Below, piece after piece: positions 17,534-25,158 of a stretch of DNA of 47,767 nucleotides. Each line of letters starts with the position of its first letter. Positions within the stretch are counted from its first letter, which is position 1. The notes under the pieces were generated by a model. That model searched no databases. It was given only the letters and a program-made list of their open reading frames with translations, and had not been told where the DNA came from. The DNA lies in IMG/VR virus record IMGVR_UViG_3300043099_000911, positions 1 to 47,767 of that record; one strand, 5' to 3'. The position numbers and the translations under genes were made by a program. The stretch is from a virus.

Positions 17534-17937
17534 CACCAGCCGGCGTTTGAACGCATGCGCTCAATAGCAACCGTCTCCATGTATTGATACTTCATACGCA
17601 TAGCCTCAACCTTGACAGCCTGCCGGCCGGCAAGATACCGCCAAATAATCGCGGCGTTCGCGCTGAGCGCGCCGATAGCAACGCCAAGCGCCGTAATCGC
17701 TTTTGTAAGCTCTTGCGCCGCGTGGGCGTCAACCCAGCCAACAACTGACGCAGCGGTTACAAGATTAATACCGACCGATGTCACCATTGAAATAAATTCT
17801 GGCGTAATCCACTCTTTTTGCGGAACCGTAGCATCAGCCGCCGCGCTCAGTACGCGAAGCTCTTCGCGTAGGGCAGCTACAGTGCTTACCGGCGCGGGCG
17901 TAACATTGGCGGCAGCTGTCGTTGTCTTTTTTGTCAT
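17533..17937 (-). CDS. Two-helix membrane protein, holin-like candidate
   Basis: 134 residues with a strong AAGGAG ribosome binding site. After a Thr/Ala-rich start, ISMVTSVGINLVTAASVVGWV and ELTKAITALGVAIGALSANAAI form two hydrophobic helices. The C-terminus is basic and helical (RQAVKVEAMRMKYQYMETVA). Two short membrane helices with a charged tail fit class II holins and other small phage membrane proteins, but no family motif is diagnostic. It is coupled to the next membrane gene by overlap. Confidence 0.55.
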   Translation of the reverse strand: MTKKTTTAAANVTPAPVSTVAALREELRVLSAAADATVPQKEWITPEFISMVTSVGINLVTAASVVGWVDAHAAQELTKAITALGVAIGALSANAAIIWRYLAGRQAVKVEAMRMKYQYMETVAIERMRSNAGW

Positions 17938-17997
17938 GATTAACTCCTTGTGTATTCAACAATTCTCACTATCTGACCGCGTTTGTGCAATCAAAAT

Positions 17998-18999
17998 TTA
18001 GTTACTACCGAATAGCGGCGGGATTACCGCATGCAGCGCGCCAGCCCACAGCCCAATGTCTTGAATTTTCTCTTGAGCCGCTGGTGTCATGCCGGCCAGC
18101 GCGCCAATTGTGCGCCCAGCTACGTTAGCAGTGGCTAGCCCGACACCAGCCGACGCAAGTGTATTAATGACGTTAGCCGGGCTGACAATTGGCGAGCGCG
18201 TTTGCGCCGCAACGCCGCGCATAATGCCAGTCGTGGCGGCTGCGATTTGCGGCGCTGTGTGCCCGCCAACAATGCCAGCTTGACTGTAACCAGTAGCCGC
18301 ATCAGACCAAACCGCGCGGTTAAACGCGTCTACAGGAATAGTCGGCGCAAACAAACCGGTGTTTGATGGCGCAGCTGTTTTTTCTGCCGGAGTAGGTGTT
18401 TTGTTATTCGTGACCCAAGAGCGCAGATACCCCTGATTCAATGCTTTTGATGTGCCAGTTGCGCCGAGATGCCCGACACCCAAACCAGCGAGCAGCCCAG
18501 TAATCCCGAGCGGTTTGCGCAGGCGGCCGCGCTCTAAATACTGCTCAGGGATAATGTTTTCAGCTAACGTACCTGCGCCGTAACCAAGTCCGCCAAGAAC
18601 AAGACCAGAAACAATCGCATTCGATAACGGCGTGGGTCCGCCGAGCGCGCGATTAGCTGTATTCCAGCCGGAATTGACCATGCCAGTAAAACTGGCTTCT
18701 TTAACGACAACAGCGGAATAAATATCCGGAAGCGCTGTGGCAAACGCTACGCCGCAATCAGCGCCAAGCGAATTAGCATACGCTTGTTTGAGCGCGGCCG
18801 GTAATTTCTCTGGCGTACACACAATCAGTTTATTGGCTTCTGGGCACCACGCAACCGACGCAATAGCCAAAATACCGACATCGCTTGCCACTTTGTCGTG
18901 CATAGCGCGCAGCGTAAGCGCAGCTGGAAAAAGAACGCTAACGCGCTCCGGCACGTTTTGCCAATCAACTGCAGAGATATTATCGCTATTTTGCGTCAT
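17998..18999 (-). CDS. Gly/Ala-rich Gly-zipper protein, 333 aa
   Basis: 333 residues. The N-terminal ~110 residues are a globular domain (ALTLRAMHDKVASDVGILAI, CGVAFATALPDIYSAV). The rest is dominated by Gly-zipper hydrophobic stretches (SGLVLGGLGYGAGTLAENI; GITGLLAGLGVGHLGATGTS; ASAGVGLATANVAGRTIGALA) separated by an EKTAAP-type linker. This organisation recurs at 11.98, 34.2 and 46.3 kb. Such proteins in large phages are usually virion components and could insert into membranes during DNA entry; that is inference. I do not recognise a named family. Confidence 0.55.
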   Translation of the reverse strand: MTQNSDNISAVDWQNVPERVSVLFPAALTLRAMHDKVASDVGILAIASVAWCPEANKLIVCTPEKLPAALKQAYANSLGADCGVAFATALPDIYSAVVVKEASFTGMVNSGWNTANRALGGPTPLSNAIVSGLVLGGLGYGAGTLAENIIPEQYLERGRLRKPLGITGLLAGLGVGHLGATGTSKALNQGYLRSWVTNNKTPTPAEKTAAPSNTGLFAPTIPVDAFNRAVWSDAATGYSQAGIVGGHTAPQIAAATTGIMRGVAAQTRSPIVSPANVINTLASAGVGLATANVAGRTIGALAGMTPAAQEKIQDIGLWAGALHAVIPPLFGSN

Positions 19000-19008
19000 C
19001 TCGTTATT

Positions 19009-19299
19009 TTACAACCCAAGTAGATACTTCAAAAACGTGTACGACATAAACACCCAAATAATCGCGCCAATTGCGTAAGCAATCTTTTTATGCGGAAGCT
19101 TCGTGAACTCGGCGCTAAGTTCTTTAAACGGGGCGTTACGGAGTATCATCAGCGCGCGAATAAAATTGAGCACCTGAATGCGGCTCGGTTCTGGTATTTT
19201 CGCGTCTGGTTCTGGTGCGGGTGTCGGCAACGGCTCGGGCGACGGTGGGGGCACTTCTGGTGAAAACCAGTTTCGAATTCGAGTGATAATCGGCCCCAT
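19009..19299 (-). CDS. Small protein with Pro-rich linker and C-terminal membrane helix
   Basis: 96 residues. A basic start (MGPIITRIRNWFSPE) is followed by a Pro/Glu-rich linker (PPPSPEPLPTPAPEPDAKIP), a helical segment and a C-terminal transmembrane helix (IAYAIGAIIWVFMSYTFLKYL). It lies between two larger genes in the same unit. No family recognised; a tail-anchored membrane protein is the topology suggested. Confidence 0.55.
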   Translation of the reverse strand: MGPIITRIRNWFSPEVPPPSPEPLPTPAPEPDAKIPEPSRIQVLNFIRALMILRNAPFKELSAEFTKLPHKKIAYAIGAIIWVFMSYTFLKYLLGL

Positions 19300-19300
19300 A

Positions 19301-20722
19301 TTAGGCTAACCTATTTAAAACAGAATCGCCGTAATTTCTAATTGCCGAGGTTACCGGATTTTGTTTCGGGTACTGACCGCGTGCGATAGCCATATTCATA
19401 CGTTCGCGGTAACCAGGAATAAGCTCGGCGCGCCATGCTTCATTGTTTTGCTGCATATCGGCCGTAACATCCCCGCGACTTTTCACGCGCTGTAAATGCG
19501 AAAAAAAGTTCTGCCACAGCGTCTTATTGCGGTCTATTACCGGCGTCGTATTCATTAACTGCGCCCAGTACGGATTGACCTCTGCTGCTTTTACTTTCAC
19601 GCCTGTTGGGATAATCTGCGGGTCAGCGTGAAACCGAAATTTTGTCGGCGCGTGCGTGATACCCATGTGATACGGCACCGGATCGTCAACGTGCCACTCT
19701 TCCGGCGCTTTGTTCATCAACTCACGCAGAATAGCGTTTTTGCGGTCATATCGTTTAGCGTCGGAATGCGCTTTGGCCTCGCGGAGTTTTTTGATGATCT
19801 CCGGCATAGCCTCTTTTTCTACTTGCTCGACTTTTTTGTAGTAGGCGGGGTCTTCTTGCAGATGATCCTTGGCAATTTCGCCGGCGATTTGATTGTTGTC
19901 TGTGTGTTCGCGCTCATGTGCTTTTCCTTCGGCTAACGCCTTTGGAGGAAACTGACGATCGGGTACGTTGTCTGCCTCGCCGCCGTGGAGAAGTTCGCCG
20001 GCCGATTTTTTATGCGCGGTTTTAAGGCCGCAATACCCTGATTTTTTGCAGATACAATTGGCCGGGCATGTGCAACGCCCGGAGCAATTGCAGTCGTAGC
20101 TTACGTCGGTGTTACTAAACCTATGCCCGCTCGCCTTTTCAGCAGAGGTTTCGTAACACTTGCTGACGTCGTTCTCGCGCATCACGTTGCGGCGGCGGAC
20201 AGCTACTGTAATGTGAAACGGCTCATCGTTTTTGATAGCTGGCGTCAGCCCGTAAGTTTTTCGGAGCGCGGCGAGCTCCGGGCTGGATACCTGGATAAAC
20301 CAGACTTTGCTGACGCCGTCAATATTACTGACCGGCACTTCTTTAACCGGTCCAAGCGTATAGCGAAACGCGTGTCCGCGCTCGTTGATGTTCTTAGCGC
20401 CGATAGCTTCTACTTCGGCGGCTGTCATTACTGATATGTGCGCGTTTAGTAGATCTTTGTCTACGTTCGGCACGTTCATGGCGCCCGCGAGCGGCAACTC
20501 GACGCCCGGCGCGTTTAACGCGTCAAAAACACCGCGCACAAGCGCATTAGGTACGGACAGCAGCAGCCAGCCGCTTTTAGCCACATACAGCCGGCCGGAC
20601 AGACAATGCGTATTAACCGCGGCTTGGCTTGATTTAACTAACCAACCATGCGCATTACCCGACTGATAAGCCGCAGCAGCGCTGTCGGCCGAAAACGCGG
20701 ATAAAACCGATAAACCGTCCAT
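19301..20722 (-). CDS. 2H-phosphoesterase-like protein with Cys-rich module and DUF5661-like domain
   Basis: 473 residues from the ATG at 20720-20722; a TTG two codons upstream is an alternative. Two HxS/T motifs (AHISVMT, His ~95, and FHITVAV, His ~170), ~75 residues apart, match the 2H phosphoesterase (LigT-like) superfamily, which acts on 2',3'-cyclic or 2',5'-linked RNA ends and ADP-ribose cyclic phosphates. A compact Cys cluster follows at ~207-233 (CNCSGRCTCPANCICKK), likely metal-binding. Next comes an EHTDNNQIAGEIAKDHLQED block, which I read as DUF5661-like, then a basic helical C-terminus. The gene lies just downstream of tRNA-Asn, so tRNA end repair is an attractive but unproven role. 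Confidence 0.7.
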   Translation of the reverse strand: MDGLSVLSAFSADSAAAAYQSGNAHGWLVKSSQAAVNTHCLSGRLYVAKSGWLLLSVPNALVRGVFDALNAPGVELPLAGAMNVPNVDKDLLNAHISVMTAAEVEAIGAKNINERGHAFRYTLGPVKEVPVSNIDGVSKVWFIQVSSPELAALRKTYGLTPAIKNDEPFHITVAVRRRNVMRENDVSKCYETSAEKASGHRFSNTDVSYDCNCSGRCTCPANCICKKSGYCGLKTAHKKSAGELLHGGEADNVPDRQFPPKALAEGKAHEREHTDNNQIAGEIAKDHLQEDPAYYKKVEQVEKEAMPEIIKKLREAKAHSDAKRYDRKNAILRELMNKAPEEWHVDDPVPYHMGITHAPTKFRFHADPQIIPTGVKVKAAEVNPYWAQLMNTTPVIDRNKTLWQNFFSHLQRVKSRGDVTADMQQNNEAWRAELIPGYRERMNMAIARGQYPKQNPVTSAIRNYGDSVLNRLA

Positions 20723-20734
20723 AGGCAATCCAGA

Positions 20735-20806
20735 CTGCTCGAGTAGGACTCGAACCTACAACCCCAGCATTAACAGTGCCGTGCACTACCATTGTGCTAT
20801 CGAGCA
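20735..20806 (-). tRNA. tRNA-Asn (anticodon GTT)
   Basis: On the minus strand the 72-nt sequence folds into a full cloverleaf: a 7-bp acceptor stem TGCTCGA/TCGAGCA, a D arm with AATGGTA, an anticodon stem CGGCA/TGCTG around loop CTGTTAA (anticodon GTT), and a T arm GTAGG/CCTAC with loop TTCGAGT. The discriminator base is G and CCA is not encoded. It is nested tightly between the stop of a small gene (20808) and the start of the 2H-like gene. Confidence 0.95.
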
Positions 20807-20807
20807 A

Positions 20808-20984
20808 TTATTTACGAGGGGCGCTAATCTCCGCGGATTGCGTTACTGGCTCCGGGGCTGCCGAGGCGGCCGAGGCGGTCACGTGCTGAACGGCAGCTAA
20901 CGCAGAAAATCGCAAAAGAATCGAACAGACAAATGAGCCAAAAATTGCCGCCCAGCTAAGAGTTTTTCGCATCTTTGCTGTCAT
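20808..20984 (-). CDS. Small membrane or exported protein
   Basis: 58 residues from the ATG at 20982-20984, preceded by GGAG nine bases upstream; a longer in-frame version starts at 21047. It begins MTAKMRKTLSWAAIFGSF, a positively charged start plus hydrophobic segment (signal peptide or membrane anchor), then an Ala/Ser/Glu-rich tail. It overlaps the holin-like gene by 29 bases in a different frame. Overlap of a small exported protein with a holin-like gene recalls lysis cassettes (Rz1-type), but no lipobox is evident, so the role is speculative. Confidence 0.5.
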   Translation of the reverse strand: MTAKMRKTLSWAAIFGSFVCSILLRFSALAAVQHVTASAASAAPEPVTQSAEISAPRK

Positions 20985-21321
20985 TTCTGTAGTCTCCGTC
21001 GCGATCCCGTTCGTGCGTGATTTTGACACTAATGCCGGCACCAGCAATTACTGATATTAACAAATCACTGAGCGTGGAACCACCCATGCCGGCCAGTACG
21101 CAAATTCCGAGCAAACCAGACACATTTTCAGATTTTAAGTAGTTCTGGTACCAGATAAGCGCGATAGCGAGCCCTAAAAACCCAGCGTTTAACATAGCGC
21201 TTATTACAGAAAGCCAGGAAAGCCGCTTTGCGAAGCGTAAAAGCGTCGCTAGGCCGGCGAAAGCAGACACGCCAAAAGCACTGGCGAATACAGATAGCGA
21301 ATGAAAATATTCGTCTAACAC
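20956..21321 (-). CDS. Holin-like membrane protein
   Basis: 121 residues with three to four hydrophobic segments (VFASAFGVSAFAGLATLLRF; LSVISAMLNAGFLGLAIALI; VSGLLGICVLAGMGGSTLSD; LISVIAGAGISV) and a charged C-terminus (THERDRDGDYRNDSKD). Size, topology and the motif GICVLAGMGGSTLSDLL resemble phage holins of the LydA/superfamily-III type. It precedes a small exported protein that overlaps it, which fits a lysis cassette, although no obvious endolysin is adjacent. A structured RNA candidate lies directly upstream in its likely leader. Confidence 0.6.
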   Translation of the reverse strand: MLDEYFHSLSVFASAFGVSAFAGLATLLRFAKRLSWLSVISAMLNAGFLGLAIALIWYQNYLKSENVSGLLGICVLAGMGGSTLSDLLISVIAGAGISVKITHERDRDGDYRNDSKDAKNS

Positions 21322-21340
21322 GTTTTCGCTCTTACTGTTC

Positions 21341-21581
21341 GGTTACTTGCTAATTGTCGTAAGCCCCTGTGATCCCCTCCCACAGGTCCAAACCCCGGCG
21401 AACCGGGGCATTGCAATGACTTTCTAGGGTGTAAACTCAACCCCGTGCGGCATTCATTGCTCCACCTACCGTGTGCGCGGCCATAGCCTGACCACGGATT
21501 CCTGTCAAAACGCCTTGCATCCCTGCGCAGCGTTTTGCTTCCCTAACCAGTCGGCCACCACGACTAACTTACGACGTAACC
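21341..21581 (-). ncRNA. Candidate structured noncoding RNA (about 241 nt, six-hairpin wheel)
   Basis: No credible ORF fills the 294-bp gap at 21322-21615. On the minus strand its ends pair over ~200 nt: 21576-21581 with 21341-21346 (6 bp) and 21568-21575 with 21356-21363 (8 bp). Inside, six hairpins follow in order without crossing: 21549-21553/21561-21565, 21506-21513/21530-21537 (8 bp), 21469-21473/21493-21497, 21413-21419/21454-21460 (7 bp), 21393-21398/21403-21408 (6 bp, TTCG loop) and 21366-21371/21381-21386 (6 bp). A U-G pair inside the 21469-21497 arm supports the minus strand. I recognise no Rfam family. It could be a free ncRNA or a structured leader of the holin-like gene. Confidence 0.75.
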
Positions 21582-21615
21582 AATTTTACCAGTAAGAAAA
21601 GTTGGGCTGAAATTC

Positions 21616-22617
21616 TTACAGAATTTTCGCGGCAATTAAGCAGCCGCGAGCAACAGCATGAAGAGGATCTGCGGCGTGCCGCACAGTTTTAACGGGTAAC
21701 GGAAAGCCCGCTTCTTTGAGTTTTTTAGCGAATAACGGTACAAAACCGTTCGCCTGAGATGTGCCACCGCCGACAGCAATAACAAGCGGCTCTTTGAATT
21801 TAGGTAATAGTTTGTGCCCAGTTAACGCGGCAGACAGTTGCTTGGCCGTGTACTCAATTAACCTGTCGTAGTACGACGAAACAGCGCCAAGAATCGGATT
21901 ATCATTCGGCTCGCCCACTGTAAACTGCCCGTGCTCTTTTTCGGCCTGGACTACCGAGTCTGGCTCGGAAGTTGCCACGGCCGCCATGCGATCTACCCAG
22001 TCGCCGGACTTGGTAGTCGAAAATGTTACAGTCGGTTCACCGTTTAGCATTACGCAAACGTTTACCATACCCGCGCCAAATGACAGGCCGACACCGGTAT
22101 AGTCGTCATTTTCAAACTCCGAGTAGCACAGCGCCTCGGCTTCGTTAATCGCGCGCGGGACGTAGCCAGCCTCAGACAGGATGAGCTTTACTACGTCTTC
22201 GTGGTACCCGACGTCAAAATCGTCGTCGGTTTGATCAACAGGCTGCGCCGGAATACAAAACACGATTTTCTCGCTAGGAACAGCCGGGCCGCAAACTTCG
22301 CGCAGAATGAATGCAAGCACGCGTTTTGCGTCCTTTTCTTTCGGCGATACGACGCCGCGGTACATAGGGCGCTTGGCCGAGTCGTTGCGTTCAACGGCCT
22401 TTTCGATAGCGTCCTGACCCAGCAGAATAAACGCGCCAGATTCGTCCTTAACAAAAACACGGCCAGCCAACCCCTTCTCGATCATCTTTGTCGCGACGGG
22501 CGTAGTCGGCTTGATGACGTAAAATGCATCACGAAAGTCTTTGTATTCGACTTTGCCGTGTTCGCCGTCTTTGGCCATAACAACAAAAGATGTACCAACG
22601 TCTAGGCCTTTTGCCAT
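21616..22617 (-). CDS. Actin/Hsp70-fold ATPase (ParM/MreB-like)
   Basis: 333 residues, AAAGGA upstream of the ATG. The actin-superfamily nucleotide-binding motifs are present: phosphate-1 GLDVGTSFV at residues 4-12, phosphate-2-like GVGLSFGAGMVNV around 175, and the adenosine motif VIAVGGGTSQANGF around 290. SLIPAxP-like text occurs as FCIPAQPVDQ, and NEAEALCYSE matches the conserved connect-1 region. Members polymerise into filaments (plasmid segregation, cell shape) or act as chaperones. In a phage, DNA segregation or positioning of a replication centre is plausible. The membrane-anchored gene two bases upstream may be its partner. Related bacterial proteins of this length are uncharacterised. 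Confidence 0.85.
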   Translation of the reverse strand: MAKGLDVGTSFVVMAKDGEHGKVEYKDFRDAFYVIKPTTPVATKMIEKGLAGRVFVKDESGAFILLGQDAIEKAVERNDSAKRPMYRGVVSPKEKDAKRVLAFILREVCGPAVPSEKIVFCIPAQPVDQTDDDFDVGYHEDVVKLILSEAGYVPRAINEAEALCYSEFENDDYTGVGLSFGAGMVNVCVMLNGEPTVTFSTTKSGDWVDRMAAVATSEPDSVVQAEKEHGQFTVGEPNDNPILGAVSSYYDRLIEYTAKQLSAALTGHKLLPKFKEPLVIAVGGGTSQANGFVPLFAKKLKEAGFPLPVKTVRHAADPLHAVARGCLIAAKIL

Positions 22618-22618
22618 G

Positions 22619-23002
22619 TTATTTTCCTTTTAGCTGCGCAAGTTTCGACACGGAGGCTCCAATATCATCGTCTGATTCGGTGGTTTTGCCAAGTGTTGTT
22701 TTTTCGTTCTTGACAAAATCAGCTGTTTTTATAGCTGTAACAAACTTACGCTCATCAATTTCGATTTTTTCGCGGGCTGTGTCTTCGGCGGCTCTGGCCA
22801 CAAAATCCCGCGGTTTTTCGCGCTTTTCGCGCTTTTCGCGATTCGCGAATTGCGAATATTGGGCAGGTTCCACTTTCTGGAAATTGGAAAATGACCACCA
22901 AATTAGGTCCAGCCGCCCGACAGCGTATCCAGCTACATAACCAAAACCTACACAAATAGCGCCCAGAACGACGACATAAAAATACGGAATACTGATTAAC
23001 AT
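22619..23002 (-). CDS. Membrane-anchored protein, possible filament adaptor
   Basis: 127 residues, GGAAG upstream of the ATG. An N-terminal transmembrane helix (YFYVVVLGAICVGFGYVAGYAVG) is followed by a highly charged cytoplasmic region with a short KRE repeat (REKREKREKPRD) and a Lys/Asp-rich tail. It ends one base before the actin-like ATPase gene. By analogy with filament systems where an adaptor gene sits beside the ATPase, it may anchor filaments to a membrane; this rests on position and topology only. Confidence 0.55.
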   Translation of the reverse strand: MLISIPYFYVVVLGAICVGFGYVAGYAVGRLDLIWWSFSNFQKVEPAQYSQFANREKREKREKPRDFVARAAEDTAREKIEIDERKFVTAIKTADFVKNEKTTLGKTTESDDDIGASVSKLAQLKGK

Positions 23003-23694
23003 GCTTTCTTCCAGCCTTTGTGCGTTTTAAGCCGGCCGCTATTTAAACTGCGCATATGCCCGGGATTTAAATCGTTGTCGCGGCAAAATTGCTTTAGATT
23101 TGTAAATGTAACAGATTGCCCAGCTGGATTAATAAACGTATATGTCTTGGAGTACCGAGCCACAATAGTCGCGCGCCCGCGTTTTTGCGCATCCGCTAGC
23201 TGTTCTTTTGATATGCCGTGTACGCCGGCACCCATAGCGTGCGATTTATGCCCGCCGAGTTTCGCAAAGTGCATGTGCCGGCGTTTTGACATGCCAAAAA
23301 ACCCGCCGCCGTTAGCCACTACGCGCAGCCCGATCTCGCGCTGCTCCTGTGGCGTGAGCGCGGGACGGCCGGCGTAACTACGGTTCAGGCAAACATCCGG
23401 CCCTAAGTGCTCAACGTTTGTGAGCGCATCGCGTATGAGCTTCGTTTCAAGCTCGTTTAGTTGCCGCGTATTTTTCTTGCAATGCGGCAGCTTTGCCGCC
23501 CACAAAATGACTTTTAACGCCGTAATTTGATATTCTGCGTCATTTATGTCGTTGTAACGTTTGAACGTCTTTGACGATCCGAAATACATTACATCGTCTT
23601 CGGGGTGCTTCGCAGTGATGCGCGACCCGTAATAAAACTTATACCCAAGCTCTGGGTACAAAATTACGTAGATGTAATGCCAGCGATGCTGCAT
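22996..23694 (-). CDS. GIY-YIG-like homing endonuclease candidate
   Basis: 232 residues from the ATG at 23692-23694. Near the N-terminus HYIYVILYPELGYKFYYGSR and DVMYFGSSKTFKRY resemble the GIY-YIG nuclease core in the phage variant YxYxI...YYGS...YFGSS. The C-terminal 50 residues (TFTNLKQFCRDNDLNPGHM, SGRLKTHKGWK) match the intron-encoded repeat/NUMOD-type helix-turn-helix used for DNA recognition. The middle is rich in His/Arg/Gly. This is the layout of a free-standing homing endonuclease, a selfish gene common in phages. It overlaps the next gene by seven bases, so it sits cleanly in the transcription unit with no intron signature around it. Confidence 0.7.
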   Translation of the reverse strand: MQHRWHYIYVILYPELGYKFYYGSRITAKHPEDDVMYFGSSKTFKRYNDINDAEYQITALKVILWAAKLPHCKKNTRQLNELETKLIRDALTNVEHLGPDVCLNRSYAGRPALTPQEQREIGLRVVANGGGFFGMSKRRHMHFAKLGGHKSHAMGAGVHGISKEQLADAQKRGRATIVARYSKTYTFINPAGQSVTFTNLKQFCRDNDLNPGHMRSLNSGRLKTHKGWKKAC

Positions 23695-23755
23695 CACTGA
23701 ATCCGTTCAGCTCGATATTTCAGCCAGATCCTTCCGGCTGTTGCAGTCTATTTTA

Positions 23756-24169
23756 CTAAAACGACCGCAAAATCGTTTTGTGGCTGACAGGGTTGCCGTC
23801 AAGAATCGGCAACGTCTCAAAAACGCAAAATTCGCGTTCTAGTTGTTGAAAAGCCTGCGCGTCTTTTGCGCCAACGCCTTCTGGTAAATCGTCAATCCAG
23901 ATATCAACTTTATAACCGTGAGATAACACAACAGCGCGCTTTGGCGAGTGATTGCAAAATATGCAGCATTTAAGCCGACTGAAAATGTACGGCCCGAATA
24001 CCCTAGCAATTTCCGCGCGGCTTGCTGTTGAATCAGTGCGCCCAGTTACACATAGCACATCGTGGCCGCGCGTAACCGCTAAAGCTATAACACCGCGCCA
24101 AAAATCGATATCGCTGGTAAACGTGCGATCAAAATCAATTGCAATCGTTGTCTTCCGATACGGATTCAT
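23756..24169 (-). CDS. HAD-superfamily phosphatase (small)
   Basis: 137 residues with an ATGA overlap with the upstream glycosyltransferase. HAD motifs are visible: motif I IAIDFDRTFTSD (nucleophile Asp and +2 Asp), motif II VLCVTGRTDS and motif IV DIWIDDLPEGVG. It is short, with little cap, like nucleotidase or polynucleotide 3'-phosphatase domains. Substrate is unknown. Coupling to the GT9-like gene suggests a sugar- or nucleotide-phosphate in the glycan pathway, but an end-healing role on nucleic acid is equally possible. Confidence 0.78.
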   Translation of the reverse strand: MNPYRKTTIAIDFDRTFTSDIDFWRGVIALAVTRGHDVLCVTGRTDSTASRAEIARVFGPYIFSRLKCCIFCNHSPKRAVVLSHGYKVDIWIDDLPEGVGAKDAQAFQQLEREFCVFETLPILDGNPVSHKTILRSF

Positions 24170-25143
24170 TTTTTGGGCTCGTACTCTAGGTTCTGCATAT
24201 AACGCGAAATGATCTTGCCGACATCGTCAACCTCGATCATGTCCATGCATTTAGCGATCCACTGCCCATCTGCAAGTTTGACCGGCGAAACGCACAGACT
24301 GTTGTCTTGTTTGTCGTTATCGTTAAGCGGCACAACGCGGCTTTTCCAGCAACCACCGTGATCACAGCACGGCAGCATTCCGCATGTATGCAGAAAGTGC
24401 TGATTAGGCCCCTCTTCCCAATGCGCCGGCTCTCGGCCGCCAGCTACCACAATGCTCGCGCGGGATCGGCGTTTAAAGCGCGGATGCGGCGGAATAGCGT
24501 ACGACAAATGCGCTGGAAAGCTTACTTGACTGATGACGCCAAACGCGTTGTACACAAGTCTTATGAGCTGGCGTGTCGTCGTTTCGCCAACCATTCGAAT
24601 GACATTGCGCCCCGCCAGTTTTGGATGGTTGTGCTCTTTCGCGCCGACCTGCACAAACCACACATCAGGAAAGCAGCTGACCAATTCCTGATAACGCTGG
24701 AATGACCACGTTTTGGCAGTGAAGTCGTATTTGTGTCCGGCGTTAATCACCCAGTACGGTACATCACGGCCGAGTTTTTCGTGAATAGCTGAGTACCATT
24801 GCTGCTCCTGCGGGCTTATCGGCAGTATTCCGGCAAACTTAGTTGGCGGGATTGCTCGATTTAATTTTTTGGATAAGTCGTCAGTGAACGCGGTAATAAA
24901 ACGAAACGGCTTCGAGTTACTGTCGTGTACCTGCGGATACTCCATGCGAAACGTCGTAGATTCGCCGTCATCGTCTGCTATTTTTGTGATCAGCGGATTG
25001 AACTCAAAAATCTCGGGAACAGACACGCGCACGTCTGTTAGATATTCGCCCGGATACGCCTCATGCAGACTAGTGATGGCGTACAGCAGCATCACCAGGT
25101 CACCCGGGCTTTGCCGGTTAGTGAGAATGAGTTTGCGCGGCAT
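24166..25143 (-). CDS. GT9 (ADP-heptose LPS heptosyltransferase)-like glycosyltransferase
   Basis: 325 residues. The N-terminal motif SPGDLVMLLYAITSLHEAYP is the GT9 signature (xxGDxxxxxPxxxxLxxxxP). The C-terminal lobe has a GT-B nucleotide-sugar site, including WVINAGHKYDFTAKTWSFQR and VSQVSFPAHLSYAI. A Cys-rich part (HTCGMLPCCDHGGCWK) near residues 250-265 is unusual for GT9 and may bind a metal. Family members transfer heptose or other sugars from nucleotide donors onto LPS or related glycans. It is coupled to a HAD gene and lies next to another GT9 fused to a methyltransferase. Confidence 0.8.
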   Translation of the reverse strand: MPRKLILTNRQSPGDLVMLLYAITSLHEAYPGEYLTDVRVSVPEIFEFNPLITKIADDDGESTTFRMEYPQVHDSNSKPFRFITAFTDDLSKKLNRAIPPTKFAGILPISPQEQQWYSAIHEKLGRDVPYWVINAGHKYDFTAKTWSFQRYQELVSCFPDVWFVQVGAKEHNHPKLAGRNVIRMVGETTTRQLIRLVYNAFGVISQVSFPAHLSYAIPPHPRFKRRSRASIVVAGGREPAHWEEGPNQHFLHTCGMLPCCDHGGCWKSRVVPLNDNDKQDNSLCVSPVKLADGQWIAKCMDMIEVDDVGKIISRYMQNLEYEPKK

Positions 25144-25158
25144 AACGCACGTAACTTA

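Noticed and set aside
21341-21581. RNase P RNA or tmRNA
   Set aside because: There is a slight resemblance to conserved RNase P segments (ACGGTA...GGAGCAA, GGCTTA), but the P4-type pairing GAGGAAAGUC/ACAGAA...GGCUU is absent. GGCTTAC is instead part of the closing helix, and no tRNA-like domain is present.
22800-22860. Short cgcgcttttcg tandem repeat as a CRISPR or iteron array
   Set aside because: Copies are only ~9 bp, without spacers, and translate to the KRE repeat of the membrane-anchored protein.
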